From: Shewanella electrodiphila
GTDB taxonomy: Bacteria; Pseudomonadota; Gammaproteobacteria; Enterobacterales; Shewanellaceae
NCBI RefSeq assembly: GCF_023283985.1
Contig: NZ_JAKIKU010000004.1
Location: 124,001 to 188,000 of the forward strand
Length of the DNA stretch: 64,000 nt
Reading direction: 5' to 3'
Shown: piece after piece, positions 8,469 to 18,037 of the stretch
Position numbering within the stretch: the stretch's first letter is position 1
Layout: every line of letters starts with the position of its first letter
Notes under the pieces: model-generated
Seen by the model: only the letters and a program-made list of their open reading frames with translations
Databases searched by the model: none
What the model was told of the DNA's origin: nothing
Program-made: the position numbers and the translations under genes

Positions 8469-9955
8469 ATCCATCTTTAGCGCTGATGTTACAGCTAACT
8501 ATCCTATTACCGCTGCTGGCAACCTTTGCAATAGCTGCAACAGGAAAGAAACCTAACCTACGTGAGGCTGTCACTATCAGTACCAGCCTTGTGGTACTTT
8601 ATTGCGTGATAAACCTCTATCAAGCGCTCAACGCTGGCACCAGCATTGAGGTCTCATGGTGGGAGCTTATGCCAGGTTTAGAGGTAAGCTTTGTAGTAGA
8701 ACCTCTAGGCATGTTATTCGCGTTAATTGCCAGTTTTCTTTGGTTAATTACGACCATTTATGCCATTGGTTATATGCGTGGTCATGAAGAAGAAAACCAA
8801 ACCCGCTTTTATATCTGTTTTGCTTTAGCGATTAGTGCGGTCATGGGCCTCGCTTTCTCTGCTAACCTATTTACCCTATTCGTGTTTTACGAAGTACTCA
8901 CACTGTCTACATACCCGCTAGTGACTCATGCGGGTACAGATAAAGCTAAAAAAGGGGGTCGGGTTTACCTTGGCATCTTGCTTAGTACCTCTGTGGCCTT
9001 TTTCCTATTAGCCATCATCTTAACTTGGTTTGTTAGTGGCACCCTCGAATTTACCGCTGGTGGTGTATTTGATGCCAATGTGAATACCACTGTAGCGGGC
9101 GCTATATTAGTCCTGTTTATATTTGGTATTGGTAAAGCGGCTATGATGCCATTTCACCGCTGGTTACCAGCAGCAATGGTCGCGCCAACGCCTGTCAGTG
9201 CACTTTTACATGCCGTGGCAGTGGTAAAGGCTGGGGTATTTACAGTATTAAAGGTGTGTATCTTCATTTTTGGTCTCGATTTACTGCCACAGTTACCGAC
9301 TACAGAATTTTTGCTTTATTTAGCGACTTTCTCTGTGGTGATGGCCTCGATTGTGGCCATGCGACAAGATAATTTAAAAGCAAGATTGGCCTACTCTACG
9401 ATAAGTCAGCTGGGCTACATCACCATCGGTGCCCTACTGGCCACATCATCAGGTGTTATCGGTAGCTCAATGCATATCGCCTCCCATGCCTTTGGCAAAA
9501 TTACCCTGTTCTTTTGTGCCGGAGCCATTTTGGTAGCTAGCCATAAATCTAAGGTAAGTGAGCTACGCGGACTTGGCTATACCATGCCAATCACCATGGC
9601 CGCATTTTTCATTGCTAGCCTTAGCATTATTGGCGTTCCACCAGCTGGAGGAACATGGAGTAAATGGTTCCTATTAATGGGCACTATTGAAACCGGCTAT
9701 TGGGTTGTCATGGTTGCCTTAATGCTCAGTTCGCTACTTAATATCGCTTACCTTCTGCCAATTCCTTACCATGCCTTTTTCCCAGGTAAAGGATTTAAGC
9801 CGTCAAATAACGGTATTAAAGAAGCCCCTATGCCATCTTTAATTGCAATAGTTATCACATCCTTAGGCTGCTTGATTATGTTCATTCATCCACAGCCCTT
9901 TTATGAATTGGCGAAAGCTATTTTGACTGTATCTGGAGTCAACCATGGACAATGA
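8465..9955 (+). CDS. Mrp antiporter subunit D-type (second copy)
   Basis: A 496-residue NuoN/MrpD-family membrane protein. The key residues are conserved: Glu in FVFYEVLTLSTYPLV, Lys in IGKAAMMPFHRWLP, Lys in AVVKAGVF. It is clearly diverged from the flanking D copies rather than a recent duplicate. Together with the first and third copies it would supply three proton-pumping modules, where the classical seven-gene Mrp has two (A and D). Confidence 0.88.
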   Translation: MNPSLALMLQLTILLPLLATFAIAATGKKPNLREAVTISTSLVVLYCVINLYQALNAGTSIEVSWWELMPGLEVSFVVEPLGMLFALIASFLWLITTIYAIGYMRGHEEENQTRFYICFALAISAVMGLAFSANLFTLFVFYEVLTLSTYPLVTHAGTDKAKKGGRVYLGILLSTSVAFFLLAIILTWFVSGTLEFTAGGVFDANVNTTVAGAILVLFIFGIGKAAMMPFHRWLPAAMVAPTPVSALLHAVAVVKAGVFTVLKVCIFIFGLDLLPQLPTTEFLLYLATFSVVMASIVAMRQDNLKARLAYSTISQLGYITIGALLATSSGVIGSSMHIASHAFGKITLFFCAGAILVASHKSKVSELRGLGYTMPITMAAFFIASLSIIGVPPAGGTWSKWFLLMGTIETGYWVVMVALMLSSLLNIAYLLPIPYHAFFPGKGFKPSNNGIKEAPMPSLIAIVITSLGCLIMFIHPQPFYELAKAILTVSGVNHGQ

Positions 9956-10295
9956 GAAGCAGTACCTCTTTGATAAACCCAAAAACATCCAGCGGATTTT
10001 ATACCTGTTATACACCTGCTGTGCATTGTTAGTGGTACTTGATTTTGTCATTCATCGCCATGTTTACCATAGCTGGGAAAACCTACCTGCTTTTTACCCA
10101 ATTTATGGCTTTGTCGGTTGTGTGATCCTTGTTGTGGTCGCCAGTTGGATGCGCAGCTTTTTGATGCGTCCAGAAGATTATTATGGGCCCGTTGAAGAGC
10201 TTGATAATAGCAAAATTGAAATAGTCGACGTCAGCGATGGCCACGCCAAAGAAGCTAACAATAACAATAAAGGTGATCGCAATGTGGATGCTTGA
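9945..10295 (+). CDS. Small two-helix membrane protein in the Mrp operon
   Basis: A 116-residue protein with two membrane helices (about 18-38 and 50-70) and an acidic, then Asn/Lys-rich, soluble tail. It overlaps the gene before it by 11 bases and the one after it by 14, so it is certainly part of the operon. I do not recognise a family in classical Mrp systems; it is probably an accessory or assembly subunit specific to this three-D type of complex. Confidence 0.75.
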   Translation: MDNEKQYLFDKPKNIQRILYLLYTCCALLVVLDFVIHRHVYHSWENLPAFYPIYGFVGCVILVVVASWMRSFLMRPEDYYGPVEELDNSKIEIVDVSDGHAKEANNNNKGDRNVDA

Positions 10296-11985
10296 GTTAC
10301 CGCCGTTTGTGCTGTTTATCATTGGCGGATTGATTGCTGCTACAACTCGTGGAAAGTTGCGCGGTGCCTTGATGATAGCGATCCCTGTGATCAGCGGATT
10401 GCATTTGTGGACGGTGCCAGAAGGCGTCCATTTGCAATTGATGTTTTTAGACTATGAATTAGTCCCTTATCGCGCAGATAAATTAAGTCTGATGTTTGGC
10501 TATATTTTCCATATTGCCGCATTTATTGGCATCGTCTACTCATTACACGTTAAAGATACAGTGCAACAAGTTGCCGCTATGCTATACGCAGGTAGTGCCA
10601 TTGGCGCCGTATTTGCGGGTGACTTGTTAACCCTATTCGTGTTTTGGGAGCTACTCGCCTTTACCTCTGTATTTCTAGTGTGGGCTCGCCGTACTCCAGC
10701 AGCATATAGCGCGGGGATGCGCTACCTCATCATGCAGGTACTCTCTGGGGTTATTCTGTTAGTTGGCGCGCTATTTTATATCAACGAGACAGGTAGTATT
10801 GCCTTTGACTATATCGGTTTAAATGGCATTGCTGGCTGGCTTATCTTTATTGCCTTTGGCATTAAGTGTGCGTTTCCTTTTGCGCATACTTGGCTTACCG
10901 ACGCTTACCCAGAAGCAACACCAACCGGTACCGTCTTGCTCAGCGCCTTTACCACTAAGGTTGCGGTTTATGCCCTTGCTCGTGCCTACCCTGGCACAGA
11001 AATACTGATTTATATCGGCGCGGCAATGACCTGTTTCCCTATCTTCTTTGCAGTGATCGAAAACGATCTTCGTCGAGTGTTAGCCTACAGTTTGATAAAC
11101 CAAGTGGGCTTTATGGTAGTCGGGATCGGTATCGGGACTTCCCTTGCATTAAATGGCGCAGTGTCTCATGCGTTTAATGATGTGATTTTTAAAGGCTTAC
11201 TGTTTATGAGTATGGGCGCCGTACTGCATATGACTGGCCGAATAAATGGTTCAGATCTCGGTGGTCTCTATAAGACGATGCCCAAAACCACAATATTATG
11301 TATTGTCGGCGCAGCGTCTATTTCAGCATTCCCACTGTTTAGCGGCTTTGTGAGTAAATCAATGGTAATGTCTGCAGCGATGGAGACTGGTCATGACTGG
11401 GTTTGGTTAATGCTACTGTTTGCCTCGGCGGGTGTATTCCACCACGCAGGTATTAAAATCCCTTACTTTGCCTTCTTCGCCCATGACTCGGGTATTCGAG
11501 CCAATGACCCACCAATCAACATGTTAACAGCGATGTTCATTGCCGCTTGTCTATGTATTGGTATTGGTATTTACCCAGCAGCGCTTTACTCTCTGCTACC
11601 TTACGATACGGGCTATAACCCATATGACGCGACCCATGTACTGGCTCAGACTCAGTTATTACTGTTCTCAGCATTAGCGTTCGTTTGGTTGAATTTAAAA
11701 GGGATGTATCCACCTGAGCTGCGTTCTACTCACCTTGATGTAGATTGGGTATACAGGCGCTTAGTGCCTAATGCACTACAACGCGTTTTTGCAGTCATTT
11801 GGAAAGTGGATGGCGATATTCGTCAATCAGTACGAGGCAAGTTAGACCAATGCCAGAAGTTTTTATCTCGCCAGAATAAAGGCGGTGCAGGAAGCTTTAT
11901 CTCCAGTGATTACCCATCAGGTAATATGGTGCTGTGGGTCGCAGTGATTTTGGCAACTTACTTGTTTATTGGCTTTGTGAGCTAG
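10282..11985 (+). CDS. Mrp antiporter subunit D-type (third copy, C-terminally extended)
   Basis: A 567-residue NuoL/NuoN-family protein. The start at 10282 (MWMLELPPFVLF) is chosen because it has AAAGGTGATC upstream and opens directly on the first membrane helix; an earlier ATG at 10237 would add 15 polar residues. Glu in FVFWELLAFTSVFLV and Lys in GIKCAFPFAHTWL and TTKVAVYALA are conserved. After the 14-helix core there is an extra region of about 90 residues ending in one more membrane helix. This is reminiscent of, but shorter than, the NuoL lateral helix. It is the last gene of the operon. Confidence 0.88.
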   Translation: MWMLELPPFVLFIIGGLIAATTRGKLRGALMIAIPVISGLHLWTVPEGVHLQLMFLDYELVPYRADKLSLMFGYIFHIAAFIGIVYSLHVKDTVQQVAAMLYAGSAIGAVFAGDLLTLFVFWELLAFTSVFLVWARRTPAAYSAGMRYLIMQVLSGVILLVGALFYINETGSIAFDYIGLNGIAGWLIFIAFGIKCAFPFAHTWLTDAYPEATPTGTVLLSAFTTKVAVYALARAYPGTEILIYIGAAMTCFPIFFAVIENDLRRVLAYSLINQVGFMVVGIGIGTSLALNGAVSHAFNDVIFKGLLFMSMGAVLHMTGRINGSDLGGLYKTMPKTTILCIVGAASISAFPLFSGFVSKSMVMSAAMETGHDWVWLMLLFASAGVFHHAGIKIPYFAFFAHDSGIRANDPPINMLTAMFIAACLCIGIGIYPAALYSLLPYDTGYNPYDATHVLAQTQLLLFSALAFVWLNLKGMYPPELRSTHLDVDWVYRRLVPNALQRVFAVIWKVDGDIRQSVRGKLDQCQKFLSRQNKGGAGSFISSDYPSGNMVLWVAVILATYLFIGFVS

Positions 11986-12024
11986 AAGGTTCAATGAGAA
12001 GTATCAAGATTTAAGCGAGCCAAT

Positions 12025-12064
12025 AAAATGGCGAGATTCAACCAGTATTGAATCTCGCCATTTT
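12025..12064. terminator. Bidirectional terminator between the Mrp operon and the TIR cassette
   Basis: A perfect 17-bp inverted repeat (arms 12025-12041 and 12048-12064) with a 6-base loop, flanked by A-runs on one side and T-runs on the other. It can stop both convergent transcripts. Confidence 0.9.
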
Positions 12065-12124
12065 AAGTTAAATACAAAACTAACCTAACGTTAAGAGCTT
12101 ATTTGAAAGATTTTTAACACAAGG

Positions 12125-12994
12125 CTAAAAGTCCCAATCCAAAGAAAAGCGATTACCTGTAGGTAAAATCGGCTCAACTGTCTTTTTGTACTTTGCTTTC
12201 ACACGACCCTTACTTTGACCTACAGCTTTTAATTGATTAAACCCGGGCGTTGCATCAACAATAAAGTTTTCCTGATAATAGTGTCTTGAAATTGCACCAA
12301 GTGTATAAGCAGCAGCTGACGCCATATTGGTATACAACAAGTGAGTAAAACTAGCGACAAAAGCATCTGCTTGGCTTTTAGATAAACGCTTAAAAGTCTT
12401 CATTTGCAGCTTAGCCATTAGGATCAAATACTGGGCTTCATCTTTCGAATCAGATTGAAAATGATGATGTTCTAGGATAACTAATGCCGCTTCTGGGTTC
12501 GCTGCTTTTAACGCTGTTGTCGCTTGCTTCAGATATTGCACATCAAGTGACTCGTTAGGATTCGAGCTACTAGATGACATTAATTTCTCTATCACATCAG
12601 TGTAATCATTCATCGCAACCGCTGCGCAAATATCAATCCACTGTAATGTCGACATATGATATTGATAAGCACTATCAAATGCCGCATTGGGTGTATCATC
12701 AGCTTTTAACGGAACAACGCGGCAACCAAACTGCAATGCTAGCTCAATTTCTTTAATCACTTCAGTAGAGCCAGCATAGTTAACTCGAGCATCCCCCATC
12801 GCATTTTTGGTACACAAAACCAAAAACAATTCAGCATCATTTAAACCTTTAGGAATACGGGCAGCGTAATGCTCGCCACCAGCGATTTTATCTTGATCAA
12901 ACCAAACCTGATGCCCAAGACGTTCTAAATTTGCCTTGAACGATAAGGCAAGAGCACGATCTTTTGAGCTATAGCTAAGAAACAGTTTCTTCAT
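12125..12994 (-). CDS. TIR-domain protein, putative effector
   Basis: A 289-residue protein whose first ~135 residues form a TIR domain: strand A with LFLSYSSKDR, box-2-like VWFDQDKIAGGEHY, then STEVIKEIELAL carrying the likely catalytic Glu near residue 82. Bacterial TIR domains hydrolyse NAD+ or make cyclic ADP-ribose-type signals in phage defence. The C-terminal ~150 residues are mostly helical without a motif I know. The start at 12994 is chosen over an upstream TTG-like start at 13039, because it has AGGGAAG 5 bases upstream and begins exactly on strand A. It overlaps the end of the WD40/2TM gene by 20 bases, so the two are translationally coupled. It is the last gene of the cassette. 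Confidence 0.85.
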   Translation of the reverse strand: MKKLFLSYSSKDRALALSFKANLERLGHQVWFDQDKIAGGEHYAARIPKGLNDAELFLVLCTKNAMGDARVNYAGSTEVIKEIELALQFGCRVVPLKADDTPNAAFDSAYQYHMSTLQWIDICAAVAMNDYTDVIEKLMSSSSSNPNESLDVQYLKQATTALKAANPEAALVILEHHHFQSDSKDEAQYLILMAKLQMKTFKRLSKSQADAFVASFTHLLYTNMASAAAYTLGAISRHYYQENFIVDATPGFNQLKAVGQSKGRVKAKYKKTVEPILPTGNRFSLDWDF

Positions 12995-15278
12995 GACTTC
13001 CCTGCTTGTGCAACTTAAGCTGTTGATTAATATTAACAATAGTCTCGAACGCTTTTGTCGTTGATATCTTGCTATCTAAAGCGATATTGGCTTCGCCCAT
13101 AGATTTAATTTGCGTTTCGATATCATCTAACTCTTCTTCGCGCTCTTCTTCATCCATACAGGCATCTTCTAGGATACTTTTCTTTCTCGCCTCTAGGGTT
13201 TTTAAGATAGATTGGTTACTAACCCTCTCTTTGTTCTCCTGACCATTTGCAGCTTCAACAATACTGTTCAAGCTCTCTTGAGTCAGAATAGTTAATTCTA
13301 ATTTGTCGCCGCTGCTGACCTGCAGGTTAATATTAGTGGCAGAAAGCGTATCTTTACCAAACCATTGTGGGCGTTCTACATCATCTTTGGTCACACTAAT
13401 TACATCTTTATAGAAGAAGCTTTTTGACGATTTACCAATAAGTTTTTGATTAATGAAATCATAAAAGCCCGTGAATAAAGCCACTTTATCAGCAGCAAGA
13501 AAAATGAATTGAATATATTGCACTGCAAACACTAAAGAACCGTTTTTATCCCCCCAAAAGCTGAACTCATTTTCAGGATGTAGTTTCTTTAACCATGGAT
13601 CACGACGCTCACTAGACTGAATAACCGCCCAATCACTTAATACAATAGCTTCATTATTCGAATATATGATGTCTTTTTTGGTTAAGCTACATTCATGCAG
13701 CGCTTCTTCTTCAAGCTTAGTATCAATCACTTCTTGAATGATAGCGTTTACCGATTCACCACTATAAAGATTGCGATTTTTACGCAAAGGGACACTTTTC
13801 CATAGTTGAGCACGGTGGGCTTTGACCCGGTTAATTAGCTTGCAATACTCCGGTAGTAAACTATTAAGCAAGGTTAAGTTGCCCGCTTGTTGAAGCTGCA
13901 GCGATTTTTGACTGCGGTTTTTAATTAAAAAGATCAAACAAAACAGCAAAGGAACGCTCGTTGCTCCCGCGCATACCATAATGACCCTATCCAGCCCAAG
14001 CGGTCTCAGCTCTGGAATGTATTGTCCCATTAATTGATTAAATAAAGCAGGTGCATCTGCTCCAGTTGATAACATTGCGCCAACACCACCAACCACTAAA
14101 GTCAGCAATAACATAATTAAGCTAACTACTTTATTAAAGTTTCTCTTTTTCTGATGAACTTGCCTAGCAGCGTCAGCCTCTTCAACTTTCTGTTGTAGCA
14201 GCTTTTCCGCATTCCGAGAGGCTTTCACCTCTCGCATCATCGCAGTGGTTAATTCTCGTGGGATTGGTCTATGAAAAAAGTCCCATATTTCTTTTTGTTT
14301 AGCATCATTTTCAAACTCTAACTTTTGTTCCTCTAACTCCTTTGATGGAATCAAAAAGCTTCTACTGTTTCTATTTCCAATGAAGTTTCTTAAGTGCTTA
14401 TAATGGTTAATCGATGGGTACTTAGCAATGTGATCCTCAACTTGGTCAATGGCTTTTGATAGCGTGTTAAATAAATCGGTGACTTCAGCCGATTCCACAT
14501 GGGAGTCAATCAAGGTGCCATCAGTTTGCCACAAGGACACTTGCTCATTGGCATTTTTAATCAGTAATTGCTGCTCTGCAACTTTCTGAATAAAGCCATT
14601 TTCATATGAGAAATCAAAATTAAAGCGCTTTAAAATCTGACCTGAATCAGACCAAAGAGTTGGATTTTCACCCTCACTCCAAGTTATCCACTTGTCACAG
14701 TTAAGCTGAAAAAGTGACTTCAGCGGTTTTTTCTGCCCCGTTAGCTTAACGACTTGTTCGCCAGAAAAACGACAAATGCTGACTCCATCAGGCTCGTTGA
14801 TGGCTAACTGCTTTTGATGAGCAGAGAATTGCACTGATTCAAGCGTGTCAATTTTTGCCTCAACGGTAGAGTAACAAGCTCCCGTTTTTACATCCCAAAA
14901 GCGGAGAGTGTCATCTTTACTTGCGGTGATGATTTGGCCATCGCTAAGTTCAATCACACCAATAATCACATCATCATGTTCATCTAAGCTAGCAACTTGC
15001 TCACCATAGAATCGAAATACCTGAACAGTATGATCTAGTCCGATCGTAATAAAGTAATCTCTATTGTCTTTGTGCTGTAGCGGGATAACTGCTGTCACCT
15101 TGTCTTCATGTATATCTAAAGTTTGATGAATATCTTCATCTTCACATATCAAATCAAACTCATGGCTATTTTGCCACTCTACATGATAACCGTTATTCAG
15201 CTTTATCTTACAAAGGCTTAATTTTTCAACTTCTGCTAATGTTTTTGCTGGGTAACACCCTAATACTACTGAACTCAT
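12975..15278 (-). CDS. WD40-repeat protein with two membrane helices and coiled coils
   Basis: A 767-residue protein (ATG at 15278, Shine-Dalgarno ACAGGGA upstream; a TTG two codons earlier is less likely). Residues about 50-265 hold irregular WD40 blades (VQVFRFYGEQ, DDTLRFWDVKTG, CRFSGEQVV, VSLWQTDGT), a partial beta-propeller. A charged helical stretch (about 310-380, coiled coil) leads to two membrane helices (about 384-405 and 433-455). The C-terminal ~300 residues are soluble and end in a glutamate-rich coiled coil (EEREEELDDIETQ). It lies 27 bases after the SLOG-SLATT gene and overlaps the TIR gene. I infer a membrane scaffold or sensor that links the other two; no enzymatic motif is visible. 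Confidence 0.8.
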   Translation of the reverse strand: MSSVVLGCYPAKTLAEVEKLSLCKIKLNNGYHVEWQNSHEFDLICEDEDIHQTLDIHEDKVTAVIPLQHKDNRDYFITIGLDHTVQVFRFYGEQVASLDEHDDVIIGVIELSDGQIITASKDDTLRFWDVKTGACYSTVEAKIDTLESVQFSAHQKQLAINEPDGVSICRFSGEQVVKLTGQKKPLKSLFQLNCDKWITWSEGENPTLWSDSGQILKRFNFDFSYENGFIQKVAEQQLLIKNANEQVSLWQTDGTLIDSHVESAEVTDLFNTLSKAIDQVEDHIAKYPSINHYKHLRNFIGNRNSRSFLIPSKELEEQKLEFENDAKQKEIWDFFHRPIPRELTTAMMREVKASRNAEKLLQQKVEEADAARQVHQKKRNFNKVVSLIMLLLTLVVGGVGAMLSTGADAPALFNQLMGQYIPELRPLGLDRVIMVCAGATSVPLLFCLIFLIKNRSQKSLQLQQAGNLTLLNSLLPEYCKLINRVKAHRAQLWKSVPLRKNRNLYSGESVNAIIQEVIDTKLEEEALHECSLTKKDIIYSNNEAIVLSDWAVIQSSERRDPWLKKLHPENEFSFWGDKNGSLVFAVQYIQFIFLAADKVALFTGFYDFINQKLIGKSSKSFFYKDVISVTKDDVERPQWFGKDTLSATNINLQVSSGDKLELTILTQESLNSIVEAANGQENKERVSNQSILKTLEARKKSILEDACMDEEEREEELDDIETQIKSMGEANIALDSKISTTKAFETIVNINQQLKLHKQGSHEETVS

Positions 15279-15305
15279 TATCAATTCCCTGTTACGTCAG
15301 ATATT

Positions 15306-17162
15306 CTATTGTTTTTGCTTTAAGTCATTATTCATTTCTGAACTTGTCCAAGAAACATGTTCGAACATGGCTTCACGGGCTAAATCCAATAACATTTGTT
15401 TTTTAGAAGGTGTTAGTTTCCCTTCAAGTAACACTAAAGCACGACGATATAGATCTTCGAGGCTTTCGTACCCTTTAGCGGTCATTTCATATCCAGCAAG
15501 CTCACTCCATAACATAATTAAACCAGCCATCATTAAGCTGTATTGTAAAATCAACATCAGCCACTCATTAAGCTGAATAAAAACAGTGGCTTGCAGAATC
15601 AATTGCAATGACATCAACACGATCAGCACAACACCAATAGCAATAGAGCAGTAAAAAAATCCCCACGAACATCGATTTGCCATATTTGCCGCGTACTTCG
15701 GCCGTTTATAGATCAATTCTTTAAATGAACCTGCACTTTGCTGAAGTCTTGAACTTAAAAAGCTCAGCTGATCTCGTAGCCACTTTTGTTCAATATCTTG
15801 TTGCTGAAAGGATACTTTATGACGCCACCAATCGAGCTCTGCAATTCCAATGGCATGATTAAGTAACGGTAGGTGCAATCTAAAACGGCGAGGAATTAAA
15901 GTTGTGGCTGAAGGCTCTATGTCTGCCATATTCAAAAAACCACGAATACGCATTGCTTCTGCTACACCTCGAGCTAATTGGTAGTTCCACTTCAAGTCTT
16001 TTTTTGCAGCTCGATTAATGACCCACCAGCAACTTAAAATCGCCACGAAGATAAGCGTAAATATACCTAAGCCCATATCCGAGTTAACCCAATTTCCAGC
16101 AATCTCATATAAGGCATATCCAGGGATTGCCAATAAAAAGAACATGAGTACAAATTTACGATATTCAGTTTGAGCAGCTAATGCCAACGAATCAGCCGTT
16201 TTAAAAATAGACTTGGTACCTTGCAATCCCATATTGCCATCAGCATCATCCGCCACACTATGTTGACTAGCTTTGGCATTATGAACAGCTAACTCGTTCA
16301 CTAATTTTACGAACTCTTTTGATAGAAAGTCTTGTAGGTAACTGTCATTTTGCTCACTTTTTCGCAAACTAGAATATAGCGTCCCCACCGATACAGGCTT
16401 ACCTTCGGTATATTCAATGAAGCCATCACCCGCATCTACCTTAGAAGATTCACTTTGAGTGACCCGAGCTACATTAATGTGATGTACTAGACCTGAAGTT
16501 TGACCATCAAAGTCTGAAGTGGGTTGTAATGCTGGGTTCTCTGTTCCTTCAGGCCATATAACTTCTGCGCCGAGTTTGTACAACACAATGTCACCAGTGC
16601 CACCAACACCTAATGAAGGCTTACCGTCCCAGAGCGACAATAAAACATTACTGTATTTAGAGATAAATAGACCTTGATTCAGATAGAGGCTGTTACGAAG
16701 AGCCCCATAAGATGAGTCATTAATAGCAACTTGGTAATCTTCTTCACTCAAATTATGTCGCACTTGAATGAGTTCATTTTCATCTAAATTAAGCGCGGAG
16801 ACTATTGTATTAAGTTGCTCGACGGCATCAGGAGCATAACTTAATCGATTAAAGTCTGGTTTATAGTGTGCTAATGACATTGGTAAACAGCCAATAATCT
16901 TAAATGCACCGAGTTCATTAGCTTGCTGCATCTCAAGTGCTACTTCAGTTGTTAGTAAGTCAGCGCCAGCAGCTAATCCTGTCATTAGCCAAATAGGGGT
17001 ATCAGAACCAACCACTTCACGCCAATGCAACAAAGCTTGACGAATATCATTTTTATAAGGAATTTGTTGTTCTGACGTAATCGTATTATGTATATCGCGA
17101 TGCCCGGTAACACCAATAATGAATGGTAGGCAGTTTTCTAGTACAGCATTGTGGGTGGGCAT
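15306..17162 (-). CDS. SLOG-domain membrane protein with SLATT-like helices
   Basis: A 618-residue protein. The N-terminal ~210 residues are a Rossmann-like SLOG domain: IIGVTGHRDI (18-24), MTGLAAGADLL (61-71), and LLSLWDGKPSLGVGGTGDIV (175-194), the nucleotide-binding motifs of this superfamily. A linker is followed by a membrane hairpin (about 338-384) and a helix with RGVAEAMRIRGF, the typical order of SLATT effector domains. A second hairpin (about 497-557) follows, then a cytoplasmic tail. SLOG domains bind or process nucleotide-derived ligands, and SLATT helices are predicted pore formers in conflict systems (comparative-genomic predictions). It is the first gene of the three-gene cassette. 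ATG at 17162 is used; TTG at 17165 is the alternative. Confidence 0.8.
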   Translation of the reverse strand: MPTHNAVLENCLPFIIGVTGHRDIHNTITSEQQIPYKNDIRQALLHWREVVGSDTPIWLMTGLAAGADLLTTEVALEMQQANELGAFKIIGCLPMSLAHYKPDFNRLSYAPDAVEQLNTIVSALNLDENELIQVRHNLSEEDYQVAINDSSYGALRNSLYLNQGLFISKYSNVLLSLWDGKPSLGVGGTGDIVLYKLGAEVIWPEGTENPALQPTSDFDGQTSGLVHHINVARVTQSESSKVDAGDGFIEYTEGKPVSVGTLYSSLRKSEQNDSYLQDFLSKEFVKLVNELAVHNAKASQHSVADDADGNMGLQGTKSIFKTADSLALAAQTEYRKFVLMFFLLAIPGYALYEIAGNWVNSDMGLGIFTLIFVAILSCWWVINRAAKKDLKWNYQLARGVAEAMRIRGFLNMADIEPSATTLIPRRFRLHLPLLNHAIGIAELDWWRHKVSFQQQDIEQKWLRDQLSFLSSRLQQSAGSFKELIYKRPKYAANMANRCSWGFFYCSIAIGVVLIVLMSLQLILQATVFIQLNEWLMLILQYSLMMAGLIMLWSELAGYEMTAKGYESLEDLYRRALVLLEGKLTPSKKQMLLDLAREAMFEHVSWTSSEMNNDLKQKQ

Positions 17163-17374
17163 CAAATTAATCCATTAAAAGCCAATGTTTTCATAGTAAC
17201 TAGAGAGTAAAAAAAATGAACCCCTAATTCAACATTTGAAACAATTTAAACTAAAAATGTGATGCGTGTGCAACAACCTGCAGTAAAAAGCTACATTACA
17301 ATTGAAAACAATAGTGCAAAAATAAAGGAAAAATTTTAGGGCAACAAAATAAGTTTATCCCGACAACCTACTCA

Positions 17375-18037
17375 TCATTTACTATCACTTAATAGCGGTT
17401 TATAACTTATTTTTATCGATGCTTTATGGGAGTGCATTAACTCAAGACATTGAGCATTTGAATTAAATAAACAACATAAATATTGTTCTAATAATGGCGT
17501 AGTGAGTAATACCTCACCTGTCATTAAGTGGTAAACAGTAAGCTTGTCATCTTGCAATACTGCGACCAATTCTCCACATTCAGTAATATCCAATGCAATG
17601 ATTTTGTTGTTTTCAAAAATATCTGATGTTTTATTCTGCCACAGTAATTCAAGAGTGCTGAGATTATAGGCGCAGACTATACCCTGAAGTGGATCCGCTA
17701 CAACAAAAATCCGTGATGTATTGTGGTAACTCAATATGAAATTCATTGCTTGAGGATGTAAACCCGAAATAATTTCTTTAAGTGTATTCTCAGTTAAGTC
17801 CCATATTTTTATTATTGGAGGGATATACCAATTAGTATCACAGGTAAAATAGATAACAACCTGATCGTCTTCATTAAATGAGCCACCCAAATGAAGTCCA
17901 GGGTTATCGACTCGTTTATGCAACACATTTTGGTTTGATAAGTCCAAAACTTCGATAGTATTATCACCATAACGTCTATATTCAAATCGCATGGCCTTAA
18001 GTCCATTTTGACTAATCACATCAGGTACCTTATACAT
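17375..18037 (-). CDS. WD40/beta-propeller-like protein of unknown function
   Basis: A 220-residue soluble protein, with no signal peptide or membrane helix. It shows WD-like blade patterns (NTIEVLDLSNQNVLHK, PPIIKIWDLTENTLKEI, GIVCAYNLSTLELLWQ, KLTVYHLMTGEVLL), about four blades, too few for a closed propeller on its own. It lies 212 bases upstream of the SLOG gene on the same strand. It may be co-transcribed with the cassette and complement the partial propeller of the WD40/2TM protein. Shine-Dalgarno AAAGGA lies about 7 bases before ATG 18037. Confidence 0.7.
   Translation of the reverse strand: MYKVPDVISQNGLKAMRFEYRRYGDNTIEVLDLSNQNVLHKRVDNPGLHLGGSFNEDDQVVIYFTCDTNWYIPPIIKIWDLTENTLKEIISGLHPQAMNFILSYHNTSRIFVVADPLQGIVCAYNLSTLELLWQNKTSDIFENNKIIALDITECGELVAVLQDDKLTVYHLMTGEVLLTTPLLEQYLCCLFNSNAQCLELMHSHKASIKISYKPLLSDSK

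Noticed and set aside
6990-11985. NADH dehydrogenase or formate hydrogenlyase membrane arm
   Set aside because: No NuoBCDEFGHI or hydrogenase genes are present, while E, F, G and B-type subunits specific to Mrp are.
15306-17162. DprA-like DNA processing protein
   Set aside because: The SLOG motifs are shared, but two membrane hairpins and the TIR neighbour fit a SLATT-type effector, and DprA's C-terminal domain is absent.
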